64,000 nt of DNA from contig NZ_CP088251.1 of the NCBI RefSeq assembly GCF_021117405.1, forward strand, positions 2,108,001 through 2,172,000, written 5' to 3'. This stretch comes from Frateuria edaphi. Lineage in GTDB: Bacteria > Pseudomonadota > Gammaproteobacteria > Xanthomonadales > Rhodanobacteraceae. The position numbers were made by a program, and so were the translations under genes. Positions within the stretch are counted from its first letter, which is position 1, and every line of letters begins with the position of its first letter. The notes below the pieces were generated by a model, which did not search any database, had not been told where the DNA came from, and worked only from the letters and a program-made list of their open reading frames with translations. Below are positions 9,847-18,479 of the stretch, one piece after another.

Positions 9847-10785
9847 TCAGTGCCAACCGGCGAGCAACTCTAGCAGCAGCAGGTCGCCGCGCAGCGGACC
9901 GCGCAGGGCGTCGCGCGTTCGGCTGGCGGCGGCGAACCAGTCAGCCAGCGCGTCGGCTTCGAGCTGGCTGCCAAGCGGCGCTGCGCCGCCGGTCGCGCGC
10001 GCCCGCGCTTCGTCCACGGCCGCCTGCGCGGCAAACCACAGACACTGCTCCGGCTCGGCGTCCAGCCAGCGGCGTGCGACTTCCATCGGTTCGGCGCGAC
10101 CGGCGGCCAACGCCGCCAGATCTTTGCGCACCGCTTGCCGGCGTGCCAGCGCACCCTGCTCTGCCCAGGCTTGGGCCAGGCCGGGATTGCCCCCGGCCGC
10201 CTGCAGCGCGGTAGAGGGATCGGCAACGCCCCGCGCCCTCAACCAGGCCATCGCCTCGTCCGGCGGCGGCAGCTGGAACTCGATCCGCTGGCAACGGCTG
10301 CGGATCGTCTGCGGCAGCCGCCAGGGGGCGTCGGCGACCAGCAGCAAGAGGGTCTGCGGCGAGGGCTCCTCGAGCGTCTTGAGCAGGGCGTTGGCGGCGG
10401 ATGCGTTCATCGCATCGGCCGGGTCGATCACCGCGATCTGCCAGCCGCCGAACTGGCTGGCCATGGCCAGCCGCGCGGACAGTTCGCGGATCTGCTCGAC
10501 GACGATCTCCTTGCGCTGGACGCCGTCCTTGCGCAGGCCATAGCTGATGGTGACGAAGTCCGGGTGCGTGCCGGCGTCGAGCAACAGGCAGGCGCGACAC
10601 TGGCCGCAGGCTTCACCCTCGCGCGGGCGATCGCACAGGAGGCCACGCACGAACCGACGCAGGAAGGCGCGCTTGCCCAGGCCTGCGGGACCGCACAGCA
10701 GCAGCGCGTGTGGCAAAGCCTCGCGCGCCAGGCGCGATTGCAGCCGTTGCCAGTGCGCCCCGTGCCAGGGCGGCGGTGTACTCAT
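9847..10785 (-). CDS. holB: DNA polymerase III subunit delta'
   Basis: Clamp-loader subunit (312 aa) that works with tau/gamma (dnaX, also in this window) and delta to load the beta clamp. The AAA+ P-loop variant GPAGLGKRAF is near residue 35 and the zinc-binding cysteines are in CDRPREGEACGQCRAC. The sensor segment NALLKTLEEPSPQTLLLLVA and RSRCQRIEF are present. The start at 10785 overlaps the tmk stop as ATGA, so the two are translationally coupled. Confidence 0.93.
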   Translation of the reverse strand: MSTPPPWHGAHWQRLQSRLAREALPHALLLCGPAGLGKRAFLRRFVRGLLCDRPREGEACGQCRACLLLDAGTHPDFVTISYGLRKDGVQRKEIVVEQIRELSARLAMASQFGGWQIAVIDPADAMNASAANALLKTLEEPSPQTLLLLVADAPWRLPQTIRSRCQRIEFQLPPPDEAMAWLRARGVADPSTALQAAGGNPGLAQAWAEQGALARRQAVRKDLAALAAGRAEPMEVARRWLDAEPEQCLWFAAQAAVDEARARATGGAAPLGSQLEADALADWFAAASRTRDALRGPLRGDLLLLELLAGWH

Positions 10786-11426
10786 GTCGCGTCCTCCGCG
10801 AACAGCGGCGCGAGCGCCGAGAGGGCCGCCTGCAGCACGGCCTCGGGCGATCGACCGGCGTCGATCACGCGGAAGCGGTGGGGCTCTGCCGCGGCACGCG
10901 CGCGATAGTTCGCGCGCACGCGCTCGAAGAAAGCATCGGCTTCGGTCTCGATGCGGTCCGCTTCGCCCCGGCCGGCGGCGCGTGCGCGGCCCGTCGCCAC
11001 CGGCAGATCGAGCAACAGGGTCAGGTCCGGCACGACCCCAGCGCAGGCCCAGCGTTCGAGTTCGGCGATACGTTCTTGCGGTTGGCCGCGGCCGCCGCCC
11101 TGATAGGCATAGCTGGCATCGACGTAGCGGTCGCACAGCACCCATTGCCCGGCAGCAAGGGCCGGGGCGATGGTTTCGCGCACGAGCTGGGCGCGGGAGG
11201 CGAACATCAGCAGCAGTTCCGTTTCGCCGGCCATTCCGCGCGTTTGCGGGTCGAGTACGATCGCGCGGATCGCTTCCCCCACCGTCGTGCCACCGGGCTC
11301 GCGGGTCTGCACCAGCCCGATGCCCTGCCCCGCGATGTATTCACGCAGGGCAGCCAGCAACGTGCTCTTGCCCGCGCCTTCGCCGCCCTCGAGCGAGATG
11401 AAGCGTCCGCGCCGGGTATCAGTCAT
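10782..11426 (-). CDS. tmk: Thymidylate kinase
   Basis: Phosphorylates dTMP to dTDP with ATP (214 aa). The P-loop GGEGAGKSTLLAAL is at about residue 14, the dTMP-binding REPGGT motif near 44, and the DRYVDASYAYQGGGR segment holds the DR(Y/H) motif and lid residues. It overlaps mltG by 8 bp upstream and holB by 4 bp downstream. Confidence 0.97.
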   Translation of the reverse strand: MTDTRRGRFISLEGGEGAGKSTLLAALREYIAGQGIGLVQTREPGGTTVGEAIRAIVLDPQTRGMAGETELLLMFASRAQLVRETIAPALAAGQWVLCDRYVDASYAYQGGGRGQPQERIAELERWACAGVVPDLTLLLDLPVATGRARAAGRGEADRIETEADAFFERVRANYRARAAAEPHRFRVIDAGRSPEAVLQAALSALAPLFAEDAT

Positions 11427-12459
11427 GGCAGCGCTTCAGCTGATAGCAGGCGACGTTGCGGTTGTGCTCGGCCAGCGAGCTGGCGAACACGTGGCTGCCG
11501 TCGCCGCGGGCCACGAAGTACAACGCCTTGCCCGGTGCCGGATGCAGCGCGGCCTGGATCGCCGGCTGCCCCGGCAGCGCGATCGGCGTGGGCGGCAGGC
11601 CCGCGTGCAGGTAGGTGTTGTAGGGCGTGTCCGCGAGCAGATCGCTGCGGCGGATGTTGCCGGCGTAGGTCGCCCCCATGCCGTAGATCACCGCCGGGTC
11701 GGTCTGCAACAACATGTGGTTTTCCAGCCTGCGTACGAATACCCCGGCAATCTTCGACCGCTCGTCGGCGCGTCCGGTTTCCTTCTCCACGATGGAGGCC
11801 AGGATCAACGCGTCGTATGGCGTGGCCAGCGGCAGGTCCTTGTCGCGGTTGGGCCAGAGTTCGGCCAGCGCATGCACCATGGCCCGGTGCGCGCGCTTGA
11901 GGATGTCCAGGTCGCTGTCGCCTTTGACGTAGGCGTAGGTCTCGGGCAGGAAGCGGCCCTCGGGCATCTCGCCAGCGGCCCCGATGTGTTGCATCAGGCT
12001 GGCGTCGTCCAGCGAAGCACCCTCGTGGCGCAGCGTGGGTACGTTCGCCAGGGCATCGCGCAGTTGGCGGAAGGTCCAGCCGTCGACGATGGTGAAGTCG
12101 CGCTGCAACACGCGGCCGGTGGCCATGGCATTGAGCAGTTGGCCGGGCGTGACGCCCGGGTCGAGCGCGTACTCGCCGGCATGCAGCCGGTCGGCCACCC
12201 GCATGCGTTCGGCCAGCACGCGCCAGTACAGCGAGGGTGCATGGGTAAGGTCGCGCGCACGCAATTGCGCCACGATGCCGCGCAGGCTGGTGCCTCGCGC
12301 GACGTCGATCGTCTGGCGCTGCGGGCCGACCGCGAGCGGTGCGCGGCTGAAGCGCTCGAAGTCGTACCAGCCTGCCACCGCGGCGGCCAGCACGCCCAGC
12401 AGCAGCACCCAGGTCAGGATGCGCCAGGCGGCTCGCCCCTTTCTCTTCTTGCGCCCCAT
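11419..12459 (-). CDS. mltG: Endolytic murein transglycosylase MltG (YceG)
   Basis: Inner-membrane lytic transglycosylase (346 aa) that cuts nascent glycan strands and is thought to end their growth. A short basic N-terminus precedes one membrane helix (about residues 14-30), then a LysM-like region and the YceG catalytic domain. The catalytic Glu lies in ILASIVEKETGRADE; the downstream motif NTYLHAGLPPTPIALPG is also typical. The gene is between pabC and tmk, as in E. coli. Confidence 0.95.
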   Translation of the reverse strand: MGRKKRKGRAAWRILTWVLLLGVLAAAVAGWYDFERFSRAPLAVGPQRQTIDVARGTSLRGIVAQLRARDLTHAPSLYWRVLAERMRVADRLHAGEYALDPGVTPGQLLNAMATGRVLQRDFTIVDGWTFRQLRDALANVPTLRHEGASLDDASLMQHIGAAGEMPEGRFLPETYAYVKGDSDLDILKRAHRAMVHALAELWPNRDKDLPLATPYDALILASIVEKETGRADERSKIAGVFVRRLENHMLLQTDPAVIYGMGATYAGNIRRSDLLADTPYNTYLHAGLPPTPIALPGQPAIQAALHPAPGKALYFVARGDGSHVFASSLAEHNRNVACYQLKRCHD

Positions 12460-12564
12460 CGACGACTCCCAAGGATGATCCGATCCATTCTACGCAGGCG
12501 TCACCGGCGCGCGAAACAAAACGACGACGCGTTGTGCCACCTGCACAGCATCGATCAGAGCATC

Positions 12565-13371
12565 CTAAAAACCCAGTTCGCGCCAATGCGACTGCAGCGC
12601 GCGCGCGACCGGGCCAACTGCAAAAGCGCTGCCGTCCAGTTCGCGAACCGGCAGGATGCCGCGCACGCTCGAGGATAGAAAGAGCTCGTCGGCGCCGCGA
12701 AGTTCGTCAAGCGGAATCCGGCGCACCCGCACCTGCGGCCATGCGGCTAGCACCTGCGCCCTGGCCACCCCGGCCACGCCGCAGCGATCGATTGCCGGCG
12801 TGGCAAGCACGCCGGCGAATACCGCAAAAAGATTGGCCGCGGTGGCCGAGATCGCCAATCCGTCGGCGTCGCACAACAACCCTTCGGCGATTGCCGGGTC
12901 ATCCCATTCGGCGCGGGCCAGCACCTGCTCCAGGCGATTGAGATGCTTGAGGCCGGCGAGCACCGGCTGCGAACCCAGGCGCATGGAGCACAGGCGCACG
13001 CGGATGCCCTCGGCCTGCGCGGCCTCGTCGCGTGGCGGAACGTCGAAGGCGGCAACGATGCGGCTGGACTGGGGCTTCGAAGGCGGCTTGTAGCCGCGCG
13101 CGCCGATTCCCCGCGTCAGGGTGATGCGCACGACCGATTGCGCCAGTTCCCGCGACACGGCGCGCGCCTCGGCGAGCAGCGTGCCAGTACTTGGCATGAG
13201 CAGCCCCAGCCGGCGGCAACCGTCCTCCAGGCGGTGCATGTGGCGCGACCACAACGGCGCGTCCGCGCCGAGGAAGCGGATCGTCTCGAACAGGCCATCG
13301 CCATAACCGAGTCCACGGTCCAGGACCGAAACCCGGTCGCCTGCCTGCCCGTCGACCAGCACGCGCGCCAT
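12565..13371 (-). CDS. pabC: Aminodeoxychorismate lyase
   Basis: PLP enzyme of fold type IV (268 aa) that converts 4-amino-4-deoxychorismate to p-aminobenzoate and pyruvate for folate. It starts MARVLVDGQAGDRVSVLDRG with GLGYGDGLFETIR; the PLP lysine is in LKHLNRLEQVLAR and the phosphate-cup residues are in AISATAANLFAV. The start shares a base with the pabB stop (13371), so coupling is likely. Confidence 0.93.
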   Translation of the reverse strand: MARVLVDGQAGDRVSVLDRGLGYGDGLFETIRFLGADAPLWSRHMHRLEDGCRRLGLLMPSTGTLLAEARAVSRELAQSVVRITLTRGIGARGYKPPSKPQSSRIVAAFDVPPRDEAAQAEGIRVRLCSMRLGSQPVLAGLKHLNRLEQVLARAEWDDPAIAEGLLCDADGLAISATAANLFAVFAGVLATPAIDRCGVAGVARAQVLAAWPQVRVRRIPLDELRGADELFLSSSVRGILPVRELDGSAFAVGPVARALQSHWRELGF

Positions 13372-14705
13372 CAACCGGGCGCTCCCAGTGCGCGCAGCAG
13401 GCCTCGGGCCTTGGCGCGGGTTTCGTCCAGTTCGCGCTCGGCGATCGAGTCGGTCACGATGCCGGCCCCGGCGCGCAGTGTGACGTCGGAACCGGTCTGG
13501 GTGAACGTGCGTATCAGGATGTTGAGGTCGAGCTCGCCGCTCAGGTCGAGGTAACCCAGCGCACCGGTGTAGGCGCCGCGAGGCCCCTCCTCGATCGCGG
13601 CGATGATCTCCATGCAGCGCACCTTGGGGCAACCGGTGATGGTGCCGCCCGGAAAGGTCGCGGCGATCACCTGCCCTGGCGTCACGCCCTCGCGCAGGCG
13701 CCCGCGCACGTTGGAAACGATGTGGTGCACGTGGGCGTAGCTCTCCACCACCATGAGCTCGTCGACCACGACCGTGCCCGGCACGCAGACACGGCCGAGA
13801 TCGTTGCGCTCCAGGTCGATCAGCATGACGTGTTCGGCGCGCTCCTTCGGATGCGCGGCGAGTTCGCGGATGCGCGCCGCGTCGTCGTCGCCGGCCACGC
13901 GTGGGCGCGTACCCGCGATGGGACGCGTCTGCGCCACGCCGTCGCGCACTTCGACCAGCCGCTCGGGCGAGGAGCTGACCACGGCCCAGCCAGGCTGTTG
14001 CAACAGGCCCGCGAACGGCGCCGGGTTGGCCGCACGCAACGCTCCGTACAAGGCAGTCGGCGCGGGCGGCCGCGCATAGTGCGCGCGCCAGGCGCGCGAG
14101 AGATTGGCCTGGAAGATGTCGCCGGCATGCAGGTGTTCGTGGACGCGGGCGACGCCACCCAGGAAACGTTCGGGCGAATCCTCTTCGATGGCGATCGGCG
14201 GAGCCAGCGCGGGCAACGCAAGGGAGACGGCAAGGTCCGCCTCCATCGCATCGAGCAGGCCGGCGTCTCCTGCCTCGGCCACCAGCAGCGTGCGGTCGCG
14301 GGCATGGTCGATGATGATCGCCGCCGGACAACGCAACGCCAGCGCCACAGGCAGGCCCCCGCCGGGCGGCAGGCGGAGGCGCGGCTCGATTTCACCGGCC
14401 AGTTCATAGGCCAGCATCAGCACCCAGCCACCGTGGAACGGCAGCCCGTCGTGCTGCAGCGGCACGCGCTCGGCCTGCCAGGCGGCGTCGAGCGCGTCGA
14501 GGAATCGGGCACCCGGCTGCTCTTGTAGACGGCCGTCGGCCTGCAATTGAAGTTTTTCGCGCGGAAACGCGAACAGGATGTCGTAGCGCGCCTGCGCGCT
14601 GCCGCGCACCACGCTTTCGAGCAGGCAGGGATAGCGGTCCGCAAAAGCAGCGGCCGGCGCGAGCAGGTCGCGCCGGCCGTCAAGAACCCTCAGATGGCCG
14701 CCCAC
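13371..14705 (-). CDS. pabB: Aminodeoxychorismate synthase component I
   Basis: Chorismate-utilising enzyme (about 444 aa) that aminates chorismate with ammonia from the PabA glutaminase, which is not in this window. The C-terminal catalytic domain shows IAGTRPRV, HVMLIDLERNDLGRVC and FPGGTITGCPKVRCMEII. The N-terminus is uncertain: there is no ATG near the expected place, and the GTG at 14705, nine bases after the fabF stop, is the best candidate because the conserved RYPCLLESV then falls near residue 27. A longer frame through fabF is certainly false. Confidence 0.9.
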   Translation of the reverse strand: MGGHLRVLDGRRDLLAPAAAFADRYPCLLESVVRGSAQARYDILFAFPREKLQLQADGRLQEQPGARFLDALDAAWQAERVPLQHDGLPFHGGWVLMLAYELAGEIEPRLRLPPGGGLPVALALRCPAAIIIDHARDRTLLVAEAGDAGLLDAMEADLAVSLALPALAPPIAIEEDSPERFLGGVARVHEHLHAGDIFQANLSRAWRAHYARPPAPTALYGALRAANPAPFAGLLQQPGWAVVSSSPERLVEVRDGVAQTRPIAGTRPRVAGDDDAARIRELAAHPKERAEHVMLIDLERNDLGRVCVPGTVVVDELMVVESYAHVHHIVSNVRGRLREGVTPGQVIAATFPGGTITGCPKVRCMEIIAAIEEGPRGAYTGALGYLDLSGELDLNILIRTFTQTGSDVTLRAGAGIVTDSIAERELDETRAKARGLLRALGAPG

Positions 14706-14713
14706 GCTTCCGC

Positions 14714-15952
14714 TCAGTGGCGGCGGAAGACCAGCGTGCCGTTGGTCCCACCAAAGCCGAAGGAGTTGGAGATCGCGACGTCCACGTCGGCCTTGCGGGC
14801 CGTGTGCGGCACGAAGTCCAGGTCGCAGCCTTCGCTCGGCTCGTCCAGGTTGATCGTCGGGGGCAGCACCTGATCGCGCAGCGCCAGGATGGTGAAGATC
14901 GCCTCGACGCCACCCGCAGCACCCAGCAGGTGGCCGGTGGTCGACTTGGTCGAACTCATTGCCAGCTTGTAGGCGTGCTCGCCGAACACCTTCTTGGCCG
15001 CCATCACCTCGCCGAGGTCGCCCAGCGGCGTGGAGGTGCCGTGCGCATTGATGTACTGCACTTCGGTCGGATTGACGCCGGCGTCGTCCAGCGCCGCCTG
15101 CATGCAGCGCGCGGCACCCTCGCCGCCCTCGCTCGGCGCGGTGATGTGGTACGCGTCGCCGCTCATGCCGAAGCCGACCAGCTCGGCGTAGATCTTCGCG
15201 CCACGTGCCTTCGCGTGTTCGTACTCTTCCAGCATCAGCACGCCTGCGCCGTCGGACAGCACGAAGCCGTCGCGGTCCTTGTCCCACGGGCGACTGGCCT
15301 TGGTCGGCTCGTCGTTGCGGGTGGACATGGCCTTGGCCGAGCAGAAACCCGCCATCGCCGTGCCGGTGGTGGCGAACTCGGCGCCGCCGGCGATCATCAC
15401 GTCCGCATCGCCGTACTGGATCATGCGCATCGCAAGGCCGATGTTGTGCGTGGCCGTGGTGCAGGCGGTGACACAAGCAATGTTCGGGCCCTTGAGGCCG
15501 AACATGATCGACAGGTGGCCGGACACCATGTTGATGATCGAGCTGGGCACGAAGAAGGGCGACACGCGACGCGGGCCCTTCTCGTGCAGTTCGATCGAGG
15601 TGTCCTCGATGGTGTTCAGACCACCGATGCCGGCGCCGACGGCCACGCCGATACGCGGCGCGTTCGCCTCGGTGATCTCCAGTCCGGAATCGCGCAGCGC
15701 CTGCGTGCCGGCTGCAATCCCGTAGTGGATGAACGGATCCATCTTCTTGACGTCCTTCGGCGGCATCCACTGTGCTGGGTCGAAGTCGCGCACCTGCCCG
15801 GCAATGCGCGTGGCATAGCCGGTGGCGTCGAAGTGGGTCACCTGGCCGATGCCGCTGTTGCCCTTGAGGATGTTGTCCCAGGCGGTGGCGATGTCATTGC
15901 CGACCGGCGAAATGATGCCCATGCCGGTCACTACGACGCGTCGTTTGCTCAT
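14714..15952 (-). CDS. fabF: 3-oxoacyl-[ACP] synthase II
   Basis: Condensing enzyme that elongates acyl-ACP with malonyl-ACP (412 aa). The catalytic Cys is residue 164 in [12 protein letters not shown]; the two histidines are in [11 protein letters not shown] and [13 protein letters not shown], giving the Cys-His-His triad. The glycine-rich C-terminus [15 protein letters not shown] is intact. It follows acpP, with a terminator-like hairpin between them, which should make fabF expression lower than acpP. Confidence 0.97.
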   Translation of the reverse strand: MSKRRVVVTGMGIISPVGNDIATAWDNILKGNSGIGQVTHFDATGYATRIAGQVRDFDPAQWMPPKDVKKMDPFIHYGIAAGTQALRDSGLEITEANAPRIGVAVGAGIGGLNTIEDTSIELHEKGPRRVSPFFVPSSIINMVSGHLSIMFGLKGPNIACVTACTTATHNIGLAMRMIQYGDADVMIAGGAEFATTGTAMAGFCSAKAMSTRNDEPTKASRPWDKDRDGFVLSDGAGVLMLEEYEHAKARGAKIYAELVGFGMSGDAYHITAPSEGGEGAARCMQAALDDAGVNPTEVQYINAHGTSTPLGDLGEVMAAKKVFGEHAYKLAMSSTKSTTGHLLGAAGGVEAIFTILALRDQVLPPTINLDEPSEGCDLDFVPHTARKADVDVAISNSFGFGGTNGTLVFRRH

Positions 15953-16040
15953 GGATTTTAATCCTTACGTGTTCTCTGGGCTCGCTGCTGCGCAACGGCC
16001 GGCGTCCAGCCACCATACGGTATCGGACGTTTCAAAACGC

Positions 16041-16070
16041 AGAAACGAAAACTGCGCCAAGGTGGCGCAG
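16041..16070 (-). terminator. Terminator or attenuator between acpP and fabF
   Basis: Reading along the minus strand, CTGCGCCA and TGGCGCAG form a perfect 8-bp stem with a 3-base loop (16052-16070), followed by TTTTCGTTTC. It sits about 67 bp past the acpP stop and about 90 bp before fabF. The T-run is short, so partial termination is likely. Confidence 0.7.
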
Positions 16071-16136
16071 CTTTCAGTATCGCCACGTGAACGGAACCCG
16101 CGCCGCCATGGGCGCAGACACCGGCCACGAAACCGA

Positions 16137-16376
16137 TCAGTCCTTGGTGTGGGCCTTGATGTAGTCCACGGCCTGCTGAACGGTGGTGATCTTCTCGGCC
16201 TCTTCGTCCGGGATCTCGGTCTCGAACTCTTCCTCGAGAGCCATCACCAGCTCCACCGTGTCCAGCGAATCGGCGCCCAGGTCGTCCACGAACGAAGCGT
16301 TCGCCGTGACTTCGTCTTCCTTCACGCCCAGCTGCTCGATGACGATCTTCTTGACGCGCTCTTCGATGGTGCTCAT
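16137..16376 (-). CDS. acpP: Acyl carrier protein
   Basis: Small acidic carrier of growing acyl chains (79 aa). The phosphopantetheine attachment serine is Ser37 in [13 protein letters not shown]. The start at 16376 is preceded by a strong GGGAGGT Shine-Dalgarno sequence 8 bases upstream. It is flanked by 193 bp upstream and 184 bp downstream of non-coding DNA containing hairpins and a promoter candidate, fitting the high, separately tuned expression usual for ACP. Confidence 0.98.
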   Translation of the reverse strand: MSTIEERVKKIVIEQLGVKEDEVTANASFVDDLGADSLDTVELVMALEEEFETEIPDEEAEKITTVQQAVDYIKAHTKD

Positions 16377-16442
16377 GTTGCCAAACCTCCCAAGGGGTGT
16401 GCTTTTTTGTCGGGCCGGCACGGGTCCGGCAAAGGACGGCGA

Positions 16443-16448
16443 ATTGTA
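16443..16448 (-). promoter_or_regulatory. Candidate acpP-proximal -10 element
   Basis: A TACAAT hexamer lies on the minus strand about 70 bp upstream of acpP, in a place where many gammaproteobacteria have a dedicated acpP promoter. The region 17 bp upstream has only a poor -35 match, so this is tentative. Confidence 0.35.
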
Positions 16449-16526
16449 GTGGCTAAGCGACCAGGCCGCCATTGGTCCGCCGACAGGTTCAAACGCGCAG
16501 GCTTTCCGGCCGGCGCGAAAGGTCAA

Positions 16527-16557
16527 TTGTCGCCTAAAAACGGATTCTTGGCGACAA
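16527..16557. promoter_or_regulatory. Long hairpin between fabG and acpP
   Basis: TTGTCGCC (16527-16534) and GGCGACAA (16550-16557) are perfect complements. In the minus-strand transcript the inner AAGAA and TTTTT extend the stem to about 13 bp around a TCCG loop with one bulged A. It begins 13 bp after the fabG stop. No T-run follows it, so it is more likely an mRNA processing or stability element, or an operator, than a terminator. Confidence 0.5.
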
Positions 16558-16569
16558 CCGCGCCATACG

Positions 16570-17313
16570 TCAGGGCATGTACATGCCGCCATTGACGTGC
16601 AACGTTTCCCCGGTGATGTAGGCGGCAGCCGGCGAAGCAAGGAAACCCACGGCCTTGGCGATATCGCCCGCCTCGCCCAGGCGGCCCAGCGCGATCTGCC
16701 CCAGCAGCGCCTGCTTCGATTCCTCCGGCAGTGCGCGGGTCATGTCGGTATCGATGAAACCGGGCGCGACCACGTTGACAGTGATGCCGCGCGAACCGAT
16801 CTCGCGCGCCAGCGATTTGGAGAAGGCGATGATGCCGGCCTTGGCCGCCGCGTAGTTGGCCTGCCCCGGATTGCCGGTGAGGCCGATCACCGAGGCGATC
16901 GAAATGATGCGACCCTTGCGCGCTTTCATCATGCCCCGCATCACGGCCTTGGAGGTGCGGTAGACCGAGGTCAGGTTGGTATCGATGATCGCCTGCCAGT
17001 CCTCGTCCTTCATGCGCATCAGCAGCTGGTCGCGCGTGATGCCGGCGTTGTTGACCAAAATCGAGACGGCGCCGAATTCCTTGCCGATCGCGTCGATCAA
17101 TGCCTCGACCGCGGCGCCATCGGTCACGTCCAGCACGCGGCCGTGGCCACCGTTCGCCGCCAGGCGCTCGCCGATGGCCGTGGCGCCATTCTCGCTGGTG
17201 GCGGTACCGATCACGGTGGCGCCCATCGCCACCAGCTCGTCGGCGATCGCCGCGCCGATGCCGCGGCTGGCGCCGGTGACCAGCGCGATTTCTCCTTCCA
17301 GAATCTTGCTCAT
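16570..17313 (-). CDS. fabG: 3-oxoacyl-[ACP] reductase
   Basis: NADPH-dependent short-chain dehydrogenase that reduces beta-ketoacyl-ACP (247 aa). The nucleotide motif is TGASRGIG, with NNAG at NNAGITRD and the catalytic Ser and YxxxK in [20 protein letters not shown]. Two in-frame ATGs are 6 bp apart (17319 and 17313). The second has the only properly spaced purine-rich site (AAAGGG, 7 bases upstream), so it is chosen; the first would add Met-Thr. Confidence 0.96.
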   Translation of the reverse strand: MSKILEGEIALVTGASRGIGAAIADELVAMGATVIGTATSENGATAIGERLAANGGHGRVLDVTDGAAVEALIDAIGKEFGAVSILVNNAGITRDQLLMRMKDEDWQAIIDTNLTSVYRTSKAVMRGMMKARKGRIISIASVIGLTGNPGQANYAAAKAGIIAFSKSLAREIGSRGITVNVVAPGFIDTDMTRALPEESKQALLGQIALGRLGEAGDIAKAVGFLASPAAAYITGETLHVNGGMYMP

Positions 17314-17373
17314 CGTCATGCCCTTTTGCAGGAATCCTGGGACGGTCGCGAGGCCCGTCCCGTCAGAGGTGGT

Positions 17374-18312
17374 TTACGCCAGCGCCGCTTCGAGTTCGGC
17401 CGGCGCGCCGATGGCGCGCGCATCCAAACCCTTGTCGATGCGCTTGATGAGACCCGAGAGCACCTTGCCCGGCCCGCACTCGAGCACACGGGTGGCGCCG
17501 TTGCCGGCAAGGGCCTGTACGCATTCGGTCCAGCGCACCGGGAGGTAAAGCTGGCGCTGCAGCGCGCCGCGGATTTCCTCCACGTTGCCGTAGCTGCGCG
17601 CCTCTGCGTTCTGCACCACCGGGATGGTGGGCAGCGACCAATCGATCGCCGCCATGCGTTCGCCAAGCCGATCGGCGGCCTCGCGCATCAGGGCGCAGTG
17701 CGAGGGCACCGACACCGCGAGCTTGACCGCCTTCTTCACGCCCAGCTCGGCGAGCTTCACCAGGGCACGGTCGACCGCCTCCGCGTTGCCGGCGATCACC
17801 AGTTGCCCGGGCGAGTTGTAGTTGGCCGGGGAGACAACCTGGCCCTGCGCGACCTCCTCGCACACCTGCGCAATCTGCGCATCGTCACCGCCAAGAATCG
17901 CCGCCATCGCACCCACGCCCGGTGGCACCGCCGCCTGCATCAGGCGACCGCGTTCCGCCACCAGCGCGGCGGCATCGTGCAGCGACAGGGCGCCGGCGCA
18001 GACCAGCGCGCTGTATTCGCCCAGGCTGTGGCCGGACAGCTGCGCAGGCCGCGCGCCACCGAGCATGGCCCACACGCGCCACACCGCCACGCTCGCCGCC
18101 AGCAGCGCCGGCTGCGTGTTCTCGGTGCGGTTCAGTTGGTCCTCTGGACCTTGCTGGCTGAGCTGCCACAGGTCGACGCCGGCGCCCTGCGACGCTTCCT
18201 CGAAAGTCGCCTGCACTTCCGCGTGCGCGGCGGCGAGGTCGGCCAGCATGCCAACCGATTGCGATCCCTGGCCGGGGAAGACGAAGGCGAGCGAGGCGGA
18301 GGTATCGGTCAT
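17374..18312 (-). CDS. fabD: Malonyl-CoA:ACP transacylase
   Basis: Loads malonate from malonyl-CoA onto ACP (312 aa). The oxyanion motif FPGQGSQSVGM is at the N-terminus, the nucleophile Ser96 is in GHSLGEYSA, and the partner histidine is in SVPSHCALM. The start MTDTSASLAF at 18312 agrees with the family length. fabG follows at 60 bp; fabH is 167 bp upstream with a hairpin between. Confidence 0.97.
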   Translation of the reverse strand: MTDTSASLAFVFPGQGSQSVGMLADLAAAHAEVQATFEEASQGAGVDLWQLSQQGPEDQLNRTENTQPALLAASVAVWRVWAMLGGARPAQLSGHSLGEYSALVCAGALSLHDAAALVAERGRLMQAAVPPGVGAMAAILGGDDAQIAQVCEEVAQGQVVSPANYNSPGQLVIAGNAEAVDRALVKLAELGVKKAVKLAVSVPSHCALMREAADRLGERMAAIDWSLPTIPVVQNAEARSYGNVEEIRGALQRQLYLPVRWTECVQALAGNGATRVLECGPGKVLSGLIKRIDKGLDARAIGAPAELEAALA

Positions 18313-18439
18313 CGGTGTCGATCCGTCAAAGGCAAAAAGGCGATGATGCCAGCAGCGGCGCGCGTACGCAGCCGTATAGGTTCTGCGCGCGACTGCTGGC
18401 GCTCCTCGGACCTTGCTTATCGGCCACGCCGGAAACGAC

Positions 18440-18461
18440 GATGCCGCCCGAAGGCGGCATC
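18440..18461. terminator. GC-rich hairpin with UUCG loop between fabH and fabD
   Basis: GATGCCGCC and GGCGGCATC form a perfect 9-bp stem; on the minus-strand transcript the loop is TTCG, an extra-stable tetraloop. It is 18 bp past the fabH stop. The bases after it (GTCGTTTCC) contain only three Ts, so it may stabilise the fabH mRNA end or cause partial termination rather than full termination. Confidence 0.55.
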
Positions 18462-18479
18462 GCGGCAGGGCAGTCGGAC

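Noticed and set aside
12565-14331. A single long minus-strand frame joining pabC with a translation of the pabB region, suggesting a PabB-PabC fusion
   Set aside because: The upstream half is an out-of-frame translation of pabB. pabC has its own start at 13371 that shares a base with the pabB stop, so they are two proteins.
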